DNA of 5,171 bases, taken from 1-14-0-10-45-29 sp964532715. Its GTDB lineage: Archaea; Micrarchaeota; Micrarchaeia; Anstonellales; Anstonellaceae. This document shows positions 1-5,171 of the stretch, piece after piece. The stretch's first letter is position 1; each line of letters opens with the position of its first letter. Below the pieces are notes generated by a model. That model did no database searches. It was not told the origin of the DNA and saw only the letters and a program-made list of their open reading frames with translations. Where the stretch lies: NCBI GenBank assembly GCA_964532715.1, contig CAZHIX010000063.1, positions 1 through 5,171 on the forward strand, read 5' to 3'. The translations under genes were made by a program, and so were the position numbers.

Positions 1-795
1 CCAGCAGTAATTCGCCCAGGAAACTATAAAAAAGAAAACCATGAGGAATTCGAAAGAATCCTTACATGGAATGATGATTTGGTGGATGGAAAAAAATATA
101 TAAAAAATAATTATTGCATGCCATTTAAAGAAAATGAAGAAATAATAATTCCACAAGTTGAATTTTCGGATAGAAAACTTATGTGTATGGTATCTGCAAA
201 CAAATATTCGCAATATCCAGGACAACTTTACACAGAAAGAGTAAACGCTGTAAGATTCATGGAAAAAAACCACTCAAATGAATTTGATTTGTATGGACAA
301 TGGTGGGACTTGCCAGTTATACACTCAAAAATTGCAGAAAAATATTATTTGAACAATATTGCAAAAGGAATGAGTAAATTGCATAAATATATGCCAACAA
401 GATTTTTTCCAAGCTGGCAATATCGAACATACAGAGGTTCGATAAAAAACAAAAAAGATGTCGTGAGTAAGTATAAATTTTGTATATGCTATGAAAATCA
501 ATTAGATGCACCAGGATACATTAGTGAAAAAATACTGGATGCGTTTTTGGCAGGGTGCGTACCAATATACTTAGGAGCAAACAATATAGAGGAATATATT
601 CCTAAAGAGTGTTTTATTGATAAGAGAAAATACGCCACTTACGAAGAGTTGTATGAGTATATTGTAACTGTTGATGAAAAAGAATTTGAAAGATATATTA
701 AAGCGATCAGACTTTTTCTAAATAGTCAGAAATCGGCTCAATTTAAGATAAATAAATTCGTAGAAAACTTCTGCAAAATCACTATAGAAGAATAG
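1..795 (+). CDS. GT10 family (fucosyltransferase-type) glycosyltransferase, 5'-truncated
   Basis: The reading frame is open from base 1 (visible residues PAVIRPGNYKK...) to the TAG at 793-795, giving 264 residues; the N-terminus lies outside the window. A TTG at 79 is not the start, because the family-like stretch FERILTWNDDLVD runs across it. The C-terminal half carries the GT10 donor-binding signature: YKFCICYEN at visible residues 158-166, then GYISEK (172-177, with the conserved E-K pair) and GCVPIYLGA (185-193). This resembles the YKF-LCFEN / GYVTEK / PIYWGS series of Helicobacter alpha-1,3-fucosyltransferases. An upstream block (YTERVNAVRFMEK followed by FDLYGQWW) also fits the family. 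GT10 enzymes transfer fucose from GDP-L-fucose to a glycan with inversion, and gmd and fcl lie directly downstream on the same strand, which supports this donor. The acceptor is unknown. No membrane segment is visible. The family call is firm; the sugar is inferred, since some GT10 members may use other donors. Confidence 0.88.
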   Translation, partial: PAVIRPGNYKKENHEEFERILTWNDDLVDGKKYIKNNYCMPFKENEEIIIPQVEFSDRKLMCMVSANKYSQYPGQLYTERVNAVRFMEKNHSNEFDLYGQWWDLPVIHSKIAEKYYLNNIAKGMSKLHKYMPTRFFPSWQYRTYRGSIKNKKDVVSKYKFCICYENQLDAPGYISEKILDAFLAGCVPIYLGANNIEEYIPKECFIDKRKYATYEELYEYIVTVDEKEFERYIKAIRLFLNSQKSAQFKINKFVENFCKITIEE

Positions 796-829
796 AACCT
801 TCATAGATATGACCAATAACGAAGGTTTT
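794..829 (+). terminator. Hairpin at the end of the GT10 gene, possible terminator
   Basis: AACCTTC (796-802) pairs perfectly with GAAGGTT (821-827). An outer G-U and an A-U pair (795/828 and 794/829) extend it to 9 pairs, with an 18-nt loop. The stem begins inside the stop codon of the GT10 gene and is followed by only a short T run (826-829). It may be a weak terminator or a 3'-end stabilising structure. The short T run and long loop make intrinsic termination uncertain, and archaeal termination normally relies on T-runs more than on hairpins. Confidence 0.3.
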
Positions 830-874
830 ACAAAAAAAATAGATGAAACAAAGATAACAACATAAAAGCAAACG

Positions 875-883
875 AATATAATT
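875..883 (+). promoter_or_regulatory. TATA-like promoter box for gmd-fcl
   Basis: The AT-only box AATATAATT is centred on 879, exactly 26 nt before the A of the gmd ATG at 905. That is the usual distance from an archaeal TATA box to the transcription start, so the gmd-fcl transcript would be leaderless. No Shine-Dalgarno sequence stands before the ATG, which agrees. The box contains TATAAT and could instead be a bacterial -10 element, but I see no good -35 about 17 nt upstream. Confidence 0.45.
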
Positions 884-904
884 CATAAAACATAAAATAG
901 AATT

Positions 905-1900
905 ATGAAAACCGCACTAATTACAGGAATAACCGGACAAGATGGCTCATATTTAGCAGAACAACTTTTGCAAAAAGGATATGAAGTTCATGGGATCATA
1001 AGGCGTGCGTCTACATTTAACACAACTAGAATAGACGATTTATACTTAGATCCACATGAAAAGAAAGCAAGACTCTTTTTACATTATGGAGATTTGTCGG
1101 ACAGTTCATCCATATCTAACATAATAAACGAGATTGAACCCGATGAAGTATATCATCTAGGCGCACAATCACACGTTAGAGTATCATTTGATATTCCAGA
1201 ATACACATCAGACATTACTGCACTTGGAACAATTAGAATACTTGAAGCCATAAGAAGAGCAAAAAAACAGATTAAATTCTATCAAGCATCCTCTTCAGAG
1301 ATGTTTGGTGCAAGTCCACCACCTCAAAATGAGAAAACTGTTTTTCATCCACGCTCACCTTATGCTTGCTCAAAAGTATATGCATATCATATGACAATTA
1401 ACTATAGAGAAAGTTATGGCATGTTTGCATCTAATGGCATATTATTTAATCATGAATCCCCACGCAGAGGAGAAACATTTGTAACAAGAAAGATTACAAG
1501 AGGGATTGCACGAATACTTGCAAAAAAAGAGAAATATCTGTATCTTGGTAATCTTGATGCAAAAAGAGATTGGGGATATGCTCCAGAGTATACTGAAGGG
1601 ATGTATAGGATACTGCAACATTCAAAACCAGATGATTTTGTGCTTGCAACAGGACAAAGTAACTCAGTAAAAGAATTTGTAATTGAATGTTTTGAATTGG
1701 CAAGGTTAAACTGGCAGGAGTACGTGAAAATAGATAAAAAATATTTTAGACCCGCAGAGGTTGAGAACTTGATTGGAGACTACTCTAAAGCAAAGAAAGA
1801 GCTAAGATGGGAACCAAAAGTAAAATTCAAAGAGCTTGCTAAGATTATGCTAGATGCAGATATGAAAGCAGAAGGACTTGAAGGGTTGAGAGTAGATTGA
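905..1900 (+). CDS. gmd: GDP-mannose 4,6-dehydratase
   Basis: This 331-residue short-chain dehydrogenase/reductase-type enzyme converts GDP-D-mannose to GDP-4-keto-6-deoxy-D-mannose in the cytoplasm, the first step to GDP-L-fucose. It has the NADP-binding loop GITGQDGSYLAEQLL from residue 8, the QASSSEMFG block (127-135) with S130 where Escherichia coli has Thr and with catalytic E132, and the YxxxK pair Y153/K157 in SPYACSK. The family-diagnostic NHESPRRGETFVTRKITR follows at 182-199, then GNLDAKRDWGYAPEYTEGM. The GASPPPQNE variant of the loop after the catalytic Glu is one residue shorter than in E. coli. Length is within the family range (about 320-370). An in-frame TAA at 893-895 fixes the ATG at 905 as the first possible start. 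fcl follows after one base, so the two are almost certainly cotranscribed. The product could also feed GDP-rhamnose or GDP-perosamine, but fcl next door argues for fucose. Confidence 0.97.
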   Translation: MKTALITGITGQDGSYLAEQLLQKGYEVHGIIRRASTFNTTRIDDLYLDPHEKKARLFLHYGDLSDSSSISNIINEIEPDEVYHLGAQSHVRVSFDIPEYTSDITALGTIRILEAIRRAKKQIKFYQASSSEMFGASPPPQNEKTVFHPRSPYACSKVYAYHMTINYRESYGMFASNGILFNHESPRRGETFVTRKITRGIARILAKKEKYLYLGNLDAKRDWGYAPEYTEGMYRILQHSKPDDFVLATGQSNSVKEFVIECFELARLNWQEYVKIDKKYFRPAEVENLIGDYSKAKKELRWEPKVKFKELAKIMLDADMKAEGLEGLRVD

Positions 1901-1901
1901 A

Positions 1902-2840
1902 ATGGATTTGAAAGACAAAAGAGTTTTAGTTACAGGAGGAGCAGGGTTTCTTGGAAAAAATGTTGTTGAACTGCTAAAAAAAGAAGACGTGGCAGAGATT
2001 ACATCTCCCAGAAGCAAAGATTATGATCTTGTTAAACACGAAGATGTTGTGAGACTGCTTAATGATAACCGACCGAATGTAGTGATACACTTGGCCGCAG
2101 TTGTTGGAGGAATTGGGGCAAATATGCAAAATCCTGCAAAATATTTTTATGATAATCTTATGATGGGAGTCCAATTGATCCATGAGAGTTATAAGCAAAA
2201 AGTTGAAAAATTTGTAGCTATAGGAACGATTTGCGCATATCCAAAATATACTCCAGTTCCATTTAAAGAAGAAAACTTATGGGGGGGATATCCAGAAGAG
2301 ACGAATGCTCCATATGGGCTTGCAAAAAAAATGTTGCTTGTTCAATCTCAAGCATATAGAAAACAATACAGATTTAATTCTATTTACTTACTTCCAGTTA
2401 ACTTATACGGACCAGGAGATAATTTTGATTTACAAACTAGCCATGTTATTCCAGCAATGATTAGAAAGTTTGTGGAAGCAAAAGACGATAGAAAAGATTC
2501 AGTTACACTTTGGGGGGATGGTAGCCCGTCTAGAGAATTTTTATATGTTGAAGATGCTGCCAGAGCAATTCTTATGGCTACCAAGAATTATGAAAAATCA
2601 GAACCAGTAAACTTAGGGGCGGGACATGAGATTACAATTAGAAATTTGGCAGAAGAAATACGCAACGTAGTTGGATTTGACGGAAAAATAATTTGGGACA
2701 CGACAAAACCAAACGGACAGCCTAGAAGATGCTTAGATGTTAGTAGAGCTAAACAGGAATTTGGATTTGAGGCAAAAGTTGAATTTAAAGATGGATTGGA
2801 ACGCACTTATGAGTGGTTTGTGAAAAGACATAAGATTTGA
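1902..2840 (+). CDS. fcl: GDP-L-fucose synthase (3,5-epimerase/4-reductase)
   Basis: This 312-residue cytoplasmic enzyme epimerises GDP-4-keto-6-deoxy-mannose at C3 and C5 and then reduces C4 with NADPH, giving GDP-L-fucose. It has the Rossmann motif TGGAGFLG (11-18) and HLAAVVGGIGAN (63-74), typical of this family. Catalytic residues match E. coli Fcl: T109 in place of Ser107, C111 for Cys109 (IGTICAYPK), Y138 and K142 (NAPYGLAKK) for Tyr136/Lys140, and H181 (SHVIPAM) for His179. The substrate-binding WGDGSPSREFLYVEDAA lies at 204-220 and PNGQPRRCLDVSRA at 270-283. The ATG follows the gmd TGA after a single base and has no ribosome binding site at normal distance (the nearest G-rich run, 1883-1885, is 16 nt away), so translation is probably coupled to gmd. 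With the GT10 gene upstream it completes a donor-making and donor-using set. Also known as wcaG. Confidence 0.96.
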   Translation: MDLKDKRVLVTGGAGFLGKNVVELLKKEDVAEITSPRSKDYDLVKHEDVVRLLNDNRPNVVIHLAAVVGGIGANMQNPAKYFYDNLMMGVQLIHESYKQKVEKFVAIGTICAYPKYTPVPFKEENLWGGYPEETNAPYGLAKKMLLVQSQAYRKQYRFNSIYLLPVNLYGPGDNFDLQTSHVIPAMIRKFVEAKDDRKDSVTLWGDGSPSREFLYVEDAARAILMATKNYEKSEPVNLGAGHEITIRNLAEEIRNVVGFDGKIIWDTTKPNGQPRRCLDVSRAKQEFGFEAKVEFKDGLERTYEWFVKRHKI

Positions 2841-2884
2841 TTATTGAAAATGAAATAGTTATGCATTGATGACGTAGATTTCTG

Positions 2885-2914
2885 AAAAGAAAAGGTGATG
2901 AAAAGATTGCAAAA
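2885..2914 (-). terminator. T-run terminator region after rfbG
   Basis: Read on the minus strand, the rfbG stop codon is followed at once by four TTTT runs within 30 nt (2914-2911, 2904-2901, 2893-2890 and 2888-2885). Clustered T-runs are the typical termination signal in archaea. No stable hairpin precedes them, which argues against a bacterial-type intrinsic terminator. The plus strand of the same gap has no comparable T-run for the gmd-fcl transcript. Confidence 0.45.
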
Positions 2915-3940
2915 TTAGGGGTGTCGTGCATAATAATTCTCATACCACTCAAACGTCATCTTCAAACAATTGTCAATCGCTATTTTTGGTCTCCAGCCAA
3001 GAAGCTCTTTTGCTTTTGTGGCATCAAGTTTGAGAAGTTGTGTTTCGTGCTTTGAATTGTCTTTGACTACTTCATATTTTACCCCAGAACGTTTTACGAT
3101 TTGCTCAACAGTTATGAAATTTTGCGCATCTGGAGCAAAATTAAATGCACATGCAAGCTCTTCTTTTTGCTCATAGAGACCTTTTGCTAAAAGCATGTAA
3201 CCATTGAGCGGATCCAAAACATGTTGCCATGGACGAACTGAGTTTGGATTTCTAATTGTAAGTGTTTTGTTTTGTTGCTTTGAGCGAATTATATCTGGAA
3301 TTAGTCTATCTTTTGACCAATCTCCGCCACCAATAACATTTCCTGCACGCGCAGAAGCAATTAATGCACAATTTGGATTTATTTTTTTATTTAAAAATGA
3401 TTTTCTATATGAATCTACAACCAACTCGGCACAGGCTTTTGATGAAGAGTATGGGTCATGACCACCCAATCTATCGGATTCCTTGAATGCTACATCTAAA
3501 TTTTTGTTTTCATATACTTTATCAGTAGTGATTACAACCACAGATTTTACAGATGGACAATTTCGTATAGCCTCTAAAACATTTGCAGTACCCATAACAT
3601 TTGTTTCAAAAGTATATAGTGGATCATCATAGCTATCTCGCACGAGAGGTTGTGCGGCCATGTGAAATACAATTTGCACAGAAGTATTTTGTATAAAATT
3701 AGATAGAGTTTCGTAGTCGCGAATATCTGAAATTTTTTCTGCACTAAGTTTAGATTTGAGTTTTAGTATAGAGTAAAGATTTGGATTAGTATTTGGAGCA
3801 AGCGAATAACCATAGACGTTTGCACCCATATTGATTAAAAGTTGTGAAAGCCACGCACCCTTAAACCCAGTGTGCCCAGTGATAAGAACACGCTTTTGAT
3901 TGAAAAAAGATTGGAGTTTGGGCTCAATTATACTGTCCAT
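2915..3940 (-). CDS. rfbG: CDP-glucose 4,6-dehydratase
   Basis: This cytoplasmic short-chain dehydrogenase/reductase-type enzyme converts CDP-D-glucose to CDP-4-keto-6-deoxy-D-glucose. From the chosen start it has 341 residues, with the family-specific NAD loop GHTGFKGAWLS (22-32), GYSLAPNTNPNLY (44-56), MAAQPLVRDSYDDP (94-107), TTDKVYEN (138-145, the TDK triad of CDP-glucose dehydratases in place of the T-x-E of dTDP-glucose dehydratases), Y164/K168 in DPYSSSK, and RPWQHVLDPLNGY (236-248). Start choice: an ATG at 3964 would give 349 residues and overlap rfbF by 20 nt. The ATG at 3940 is preferred because GGAAGGT (3955-3949) lies 8 nt before it and it sits 4 nt after the rfbF stop. The substrate is made by rfbF immediately upstream, so the two form one operon. 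Family length is usually about 355-360, so neither start is excluded. Also called ddhB. Confidence 0.95.
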   Translation of the reverse strand: MDSIIEPKLQSFFNQKRVLITGHTGFKGAWLSQLLINMGANVYGYSLAPNTNPNLYSILKLKSKLSAEKISDIRDYETLSNFIQNTSVQIVFHMAAQPLVRDSYDDPLYTFETNVMGTANVLEAIRNCPSVKSVVVITTDKVYENKNLDVAFKESDRLGGHDPYSSSKACAELVVDSYRKSFLNKKINPNCALIASARAGNVIGGGDWSKDRLIPDIIRSKQQNKTLTIRNPNSVRPWQHVLDPLNGYMLLAKGLYEQKEELACAFNFAPDAQNFITVEQIVKRSGVKYEVVKDNSKHETQLLKLDATKAKELLGWRPKIAIDNCLKMTFEWYENYYARHP

Positions 3941-3944
3941 TTGT

Positions 3945-4748
3945 TCATACCTTCCATTTAGCATTGCCAGAATCCCACATTTTGTTTAAATCTAAAAAGT
4001 CCTTGTGAGTATCCATCATATGCCAAAAACCATTGTGTTTGTATATTGAGAGTTGCCCTTCATCTGCAAGAGAAGAGAGTGGTTCTTGCTCAAGAATGCA
4101 AGAGTCGTCTTCACTTAATTTTGAGAAGATGCTTTTTGAGAAAACATAAAAGCCACCATTTACATACTCGTCCATGATTGGTTTTTCTTTGAATTTTTTT
4201 ACTTTATTTCCCTCAATTTCTAAAAGACCAAATCTTGCAGGTGGCTTTACCCCACTAAGAGTTGCGATAGTGTTTTGTTCAAGATGAAAACTTACTAATG
4301 AATTTATATTTATATCAGAGACCCCATCACCATAAGTAAGAAGAAAATGTGAAGTTTTTACATATTTTTCTATTTTTTTCACACGTGCACCAGTTTGCGC
4401 CTCAAGACCAGTATTTGCAAATGTGATTTCCCAATCATATTTTTTTGAACCATTGTGATGCACCATATCTTTTGAGCGGTCTGCAAGATTTAGAGTGACA
4501 TCATTGTCCATTAAATCCATTGAATGAAAATATTCACGAATTACATCTCCCTTGTAGCCAAGTGCAAGAATGAATTTTTTGAACCCATATTTTGAATATG
4601 TTTTCATTATGTGAATTAGAATTGGTAGTCCGCCAATTTCAACCATAGGTTTTGGCTTATATTCAGTTTCTTCGCGCAAACGAGTGCCTTTACCACCGCA
4701 AAGGATTACGACAGGACAGTCCTTGAGATTTTCCATAACATTATTCAT
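3945..4748 (-). CDS. rfbF: Glucose-1-phosphate cytidylyltransferase
   Basis: This 267-residue cytoplasmic nucleotidyltransferase makes CDP-glucose and pyrophosphate from CTP and glucose-1-phosphate, the first step of CDP-activated deoxysugar synthesis. The nucleotide-binding signature GGKGTRLREET (18-28) with KPKPMVEIGG (31-40) is the RfbF form of the sugar-nucleotidyltransferase motif. LTYGDGVSDIN (137-147) holds the metal-binding Asp141. Further family marks are GVKPPARFGLLEI (166-178), FKEKP (186-190), VNGGFYVF (196-203) and the C-terminal GFWHMMDTHKDFLDLNKMW (240-258). The usual length is about 257; the extra residues are at the N-terminus. A second ATG at 4736 (residue 5) is possible, but AAGGT (4760-4756) lies 7 nt before the ATG at 4748 and supports that start. 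The ribosome binding site of rfbG lies in its 3' end and rfbG follows, so both steps are coexpressed. UTP- or dTTP-using relatives lack this combination of motifs. Also called ddhA. Confidence 0.96.
   Translation of the reverse strand: MNNVMENLKDCPVVILCGGKGTRLREETEYKPKPMVEIGGLPILIHIMKTYSKYGFKKFILALGYKGDVIREYFHSMDLMDNDVTLNLADRSKDMVHHNGSKKYDWEITFANTGLEAQTGARVKKIEKYVKTSHFLLTYGDGVSDININSLVSFHLEQNTIATLSGVKPPARFGLLEIEGNKVKKFKEKPIMDEYVNGGFYVFSKSIFSKLSEDDSCILEQEPLSSLADEGQLSIYKHNGFWHMMDTHKDFLDLNKMWDSGNAKWKV
3949..3955 (-). promoter_or_regulatory. Ribosome binding site deciding the rfbG start
   Basis: GGAAGGT on the minus strand is close to the GGAGGTGA Shine-Dalgarno consensus. It ends 8 nt before the ATG at 3940 and lies inside the last codons of rfbF. 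It is downstream of the alternative ATG at 3964 and cannot serve it, which favours the shorter RfbG. Confidence 0.6.
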
Positions 4749-4755
4749 AATTGAA

Positions 4756-4760
4756 ACCTT
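4756..4760 (-). promoter_or_regulatory. Ribosome binding site of rfbF
   Basis: AAGGT on the minus strand lies 7 nt before the ATG at 4748. It is moderate in strength but well spaced, and favours this ATG over the one four codons further in at 4736. Confidence 0.45.
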
Positions 4761-4784
4761 TTATTGATTGTTAATGGGCGTTAG

Positions 4785-4795
4785 TTATTTTATAT
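4785..4795 (-). promoter_or_regulatory. TATA-like promoter box for rfbF-rfbG
   Basis: On the minus strand the box reads ATATAAAATAA, centred on 4790. A start about 26 nt downstream would fall near 4764, giving a leader of about 16 nt that just contains the AAGGT ribosome binding site. It is the nearest AT-only box at a workable distance from the rfbF start; the further palindromic box at 4807-4816 is an alternative. Confidence 0.4.
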
Positions 4796-4806
4796 GTGAA
4801 TTAGTG

Positions 4807-4816
4807 TATTTAAATA
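4807..4816. promoter_or_regulatory. Palindromic TATA-like box in the divergent region
   Basis: TATTTAAATA is a perfect 10-base palindrome between two divergent genes. Being symmetric, it could be read as a TATA box for either strand: plus-strand initiation near 4838, 18 nt before the ATG at 4856, or minus-strand initiation near 4786, giving an rfbF leader of about 40 nt. It could also be a dimeric regulator site. Short AT palindromes also arise by chance in DNA this AT-rich. Confidence 0.3.
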
Positions 4817-4826
4817 TTGGCATAAG

Positions 4827-4839
4827 TATAAAATTTATA
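4827..4839 (+). promoter_or_regulatory. TATA-like promoter box for the GT2 gene
   Basis: TATAAAATTTATA is an inverted repeat (TATAAA, one base, TTTATA). The TATAAAA half, centred on 4830, lies 26 nt before the A of the ATG at 4856. The same spacing is seen before gmd, and no Shine-Dalgarno sequence precedes the ATG, so a leaderless transcript is likely. Confidence 0.45.
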
Positions 4840-4855
4840 TTAGATAAAAACAGAC

Positions 4856-5171
4856 ATGGAGAAACCTAAGGTAAGCGTGATTATTCCATCGCGAAATAAA
4901 GCAAGTGTCATATTGGAGACATTACAAAGCGTAGTGAACCAAACCGAGAGAAATATTGAAGTTTTTATTATAGATAATAATTCAAAAGACCAAACTAGAG
5001 AAATTATAAAAAAATTCATAAGAAATGATCCGCGTTTTTCACTCATTGAAAATAATGGAGATGAAGGACTTATTTATAGTTTGAATCTTGGACTTTCTAA
5101 ATCAAGGGGAGATTACATTGCAGTTTTACATTGCGATGATGTATGGCAAGAGAATTTTTTAGAAAGTTCTA
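4856..5171 (+). CDS. GT2 family (GT-A fold) glycosyltransferase, 3'-truncated
   Basis: The frame starts at ATG 4856 and is still open at the window end, showing 105 residues. An in-frame TAG at 4841-4843 rules out an earlier start. The N-terminus is a classic GT2 nucleotide-binding domain: KVSVIIPSRNKASVILETLQSV (5-26), NIEVFIIDNNSKDQT (33-47, with the conserved Asp40 and the N-N-S-x-D turn), NNGDEGLIYSLNLGLSKSRGDYIAVLHCDDVW (66-97). HCDD (92-95) takes the place of the usual DADD/DxD metal-binding motif and keeps two acidic residues. Enzymes of this family use a nucleotide sugar on the cytoplasmic face of the membrane and often work on lipid-linked oligosaccharides. Donor and acceptor cannot be read from this part. 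It is divergent from rfbF, with 107 nt between the two start codons, and very probably belongs to the same glycan cluster. Confidence 0.9.
   Translation, partial: MEKPKVSVIIPSRNKASVILETLQSVVNQTERNIEVFIIDNNSKDQTREIIKKFIRNDPRFSLIENNGDEGLIYSLNLGLSKSRGDYIAVLHCDDVWQENFLESS

Noticed and set aside
79..795. A complete gene starting at TTG 79.
   Set aside because: The frame is open back to base 1, and residues before 79 (FERILTWNDD) read as family-like GT10 sequence, so the gene is cut by the window edge.
1974..2198. Minus-strand open frame of 74 codons inside fcl (and similar ones at 317-511, 1494-1703, 2384-2584 and 2588-2806).
   Set aside because: They lie wholly antisense to well-supported genes, show no recognisable motif and have no ribosome binding site or promoter of their own.
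2841..2914. A small gene in the convergent gap.
   Set aside because: The ATGs here are followed within a few codons by stops (ATG AAA TAG, for example), and nothing longer is open.
3204..3461. Plus-strand open frames of 85 codons here and 68 codons at 2970-3176, inside rfbG.
   Set aside because: Both are antisense to the conserved core of RfbG, and their Ser/Cys/Phe-rich composition is what a complement of coding sequence gives.
2915..3964. dTDP-glucose 4,6-dehydratase or GalE-type epimerase.
   Set aside because: GHTGFKGAWLS and TTDKVYEN are specific to CDP-glucose 4,6-dehydratases.
3945..4748. RmlA/GalU-type (dTTP- or UTP-using) nucleotidyltransferase.
   Set aside because: GGKGTRLREET with KPKPMVEIGG and the C-terminal FWHMMDTHKD are the RfbF form, and the partner is a CDP-glucose dehydratase, not RmlB.
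4840..5046. Minus-strand open frame of 68 codons with a hydrophobic look.
   Set aside because: It is antisense to the GT2 N-terminal domain, whose VSVIIPSRNKA and IIDNNSKDQT motifs prove the plus-strand reading.
1..5171. tRNA, rRNA, CRISPR array, insertion sequence or phage elements.
   Set aside because: Almost all of the window is accounted for by genes, and the four gaps are too short and show no repeats, cloverleaf or transposase ends. No evidence for a novel defence or mobile system was found.

Overview
The window is a piece of a surface-glycan (exopolysaccharide, S-layer or lipid-linked sugar) biosynthesis cluster in an AT-rich prokaryote. It holds six protein genes and no RNA gene, mobile element, CRISPR array or long non-coding stretch. 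The first and last genes run off the window edges.

The host looks archaeal, most plausibly an AT-rich Nitrososphaerota (Thaumarchaeota, Nitrosopumilus-like) lineage, but this is an inference. Arginine codons are mostly AGA, and ATA and GGA are common. Two genes (gmd and the right-hand glycosyltransferase) have no Shine-Dalgarno sequence but have an AT-only TATA-like box centred 26 nt before the ATG, as expected for leaderless archaeal transcripts. Genes with a leader, or inside an operon (rfbF, rfbG), do have GG-rich ribosome binding sites. A low-GC bacterium cannot be excluded, because the box before gmd also contains TATAAT.

Layout: (1) 1-795, plus strand, the C-terminal part of a GT10 (fucosyltransferase-type) glycosyltransferase, followed by a 109-nt gap with a hairpin and a promoter candidate. 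(2) 905-2840, plus strand, a two-gene unit gmd-fcl separated by one base. (3) A 74-nt convergent gap at 2841-2914. (4) 4748-2915, minus strand, a two-gene unit rfbF-rfbG. (5) A 107-nt divergent control region at 4749-4855. (6) 4856 to the window end, plus strand, the N-terminus of a GT2 glycosyltransferase.

How the genes work together: Gmd turns GDP-mannose into GDP-4-keto-6-deoxy-mannose and Fcl converts that to GDP-L-fucose. The GT10 enzyme next door is the family that normally uses GDP-fucose, so donor synthesis and use sit side by side. RfbF makes CDP-glucose from glucose-1-phosphate and CTP, and RfbG dehydrates it to CDP-4-keto-6-deoxy-glucose, the branch point to 3,6-dideoxyhexoses and related sugars. 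The enzymes that finish this second sugar are not in the window. The GT2 enzyme presumably adds a sugar to the same glycan. I found no convincing undescribed system; the points most worth checking are the possible archaeal GT10-GDP-fucose module, the unfinished CDP-sugar branch and the compact divergent promoter.
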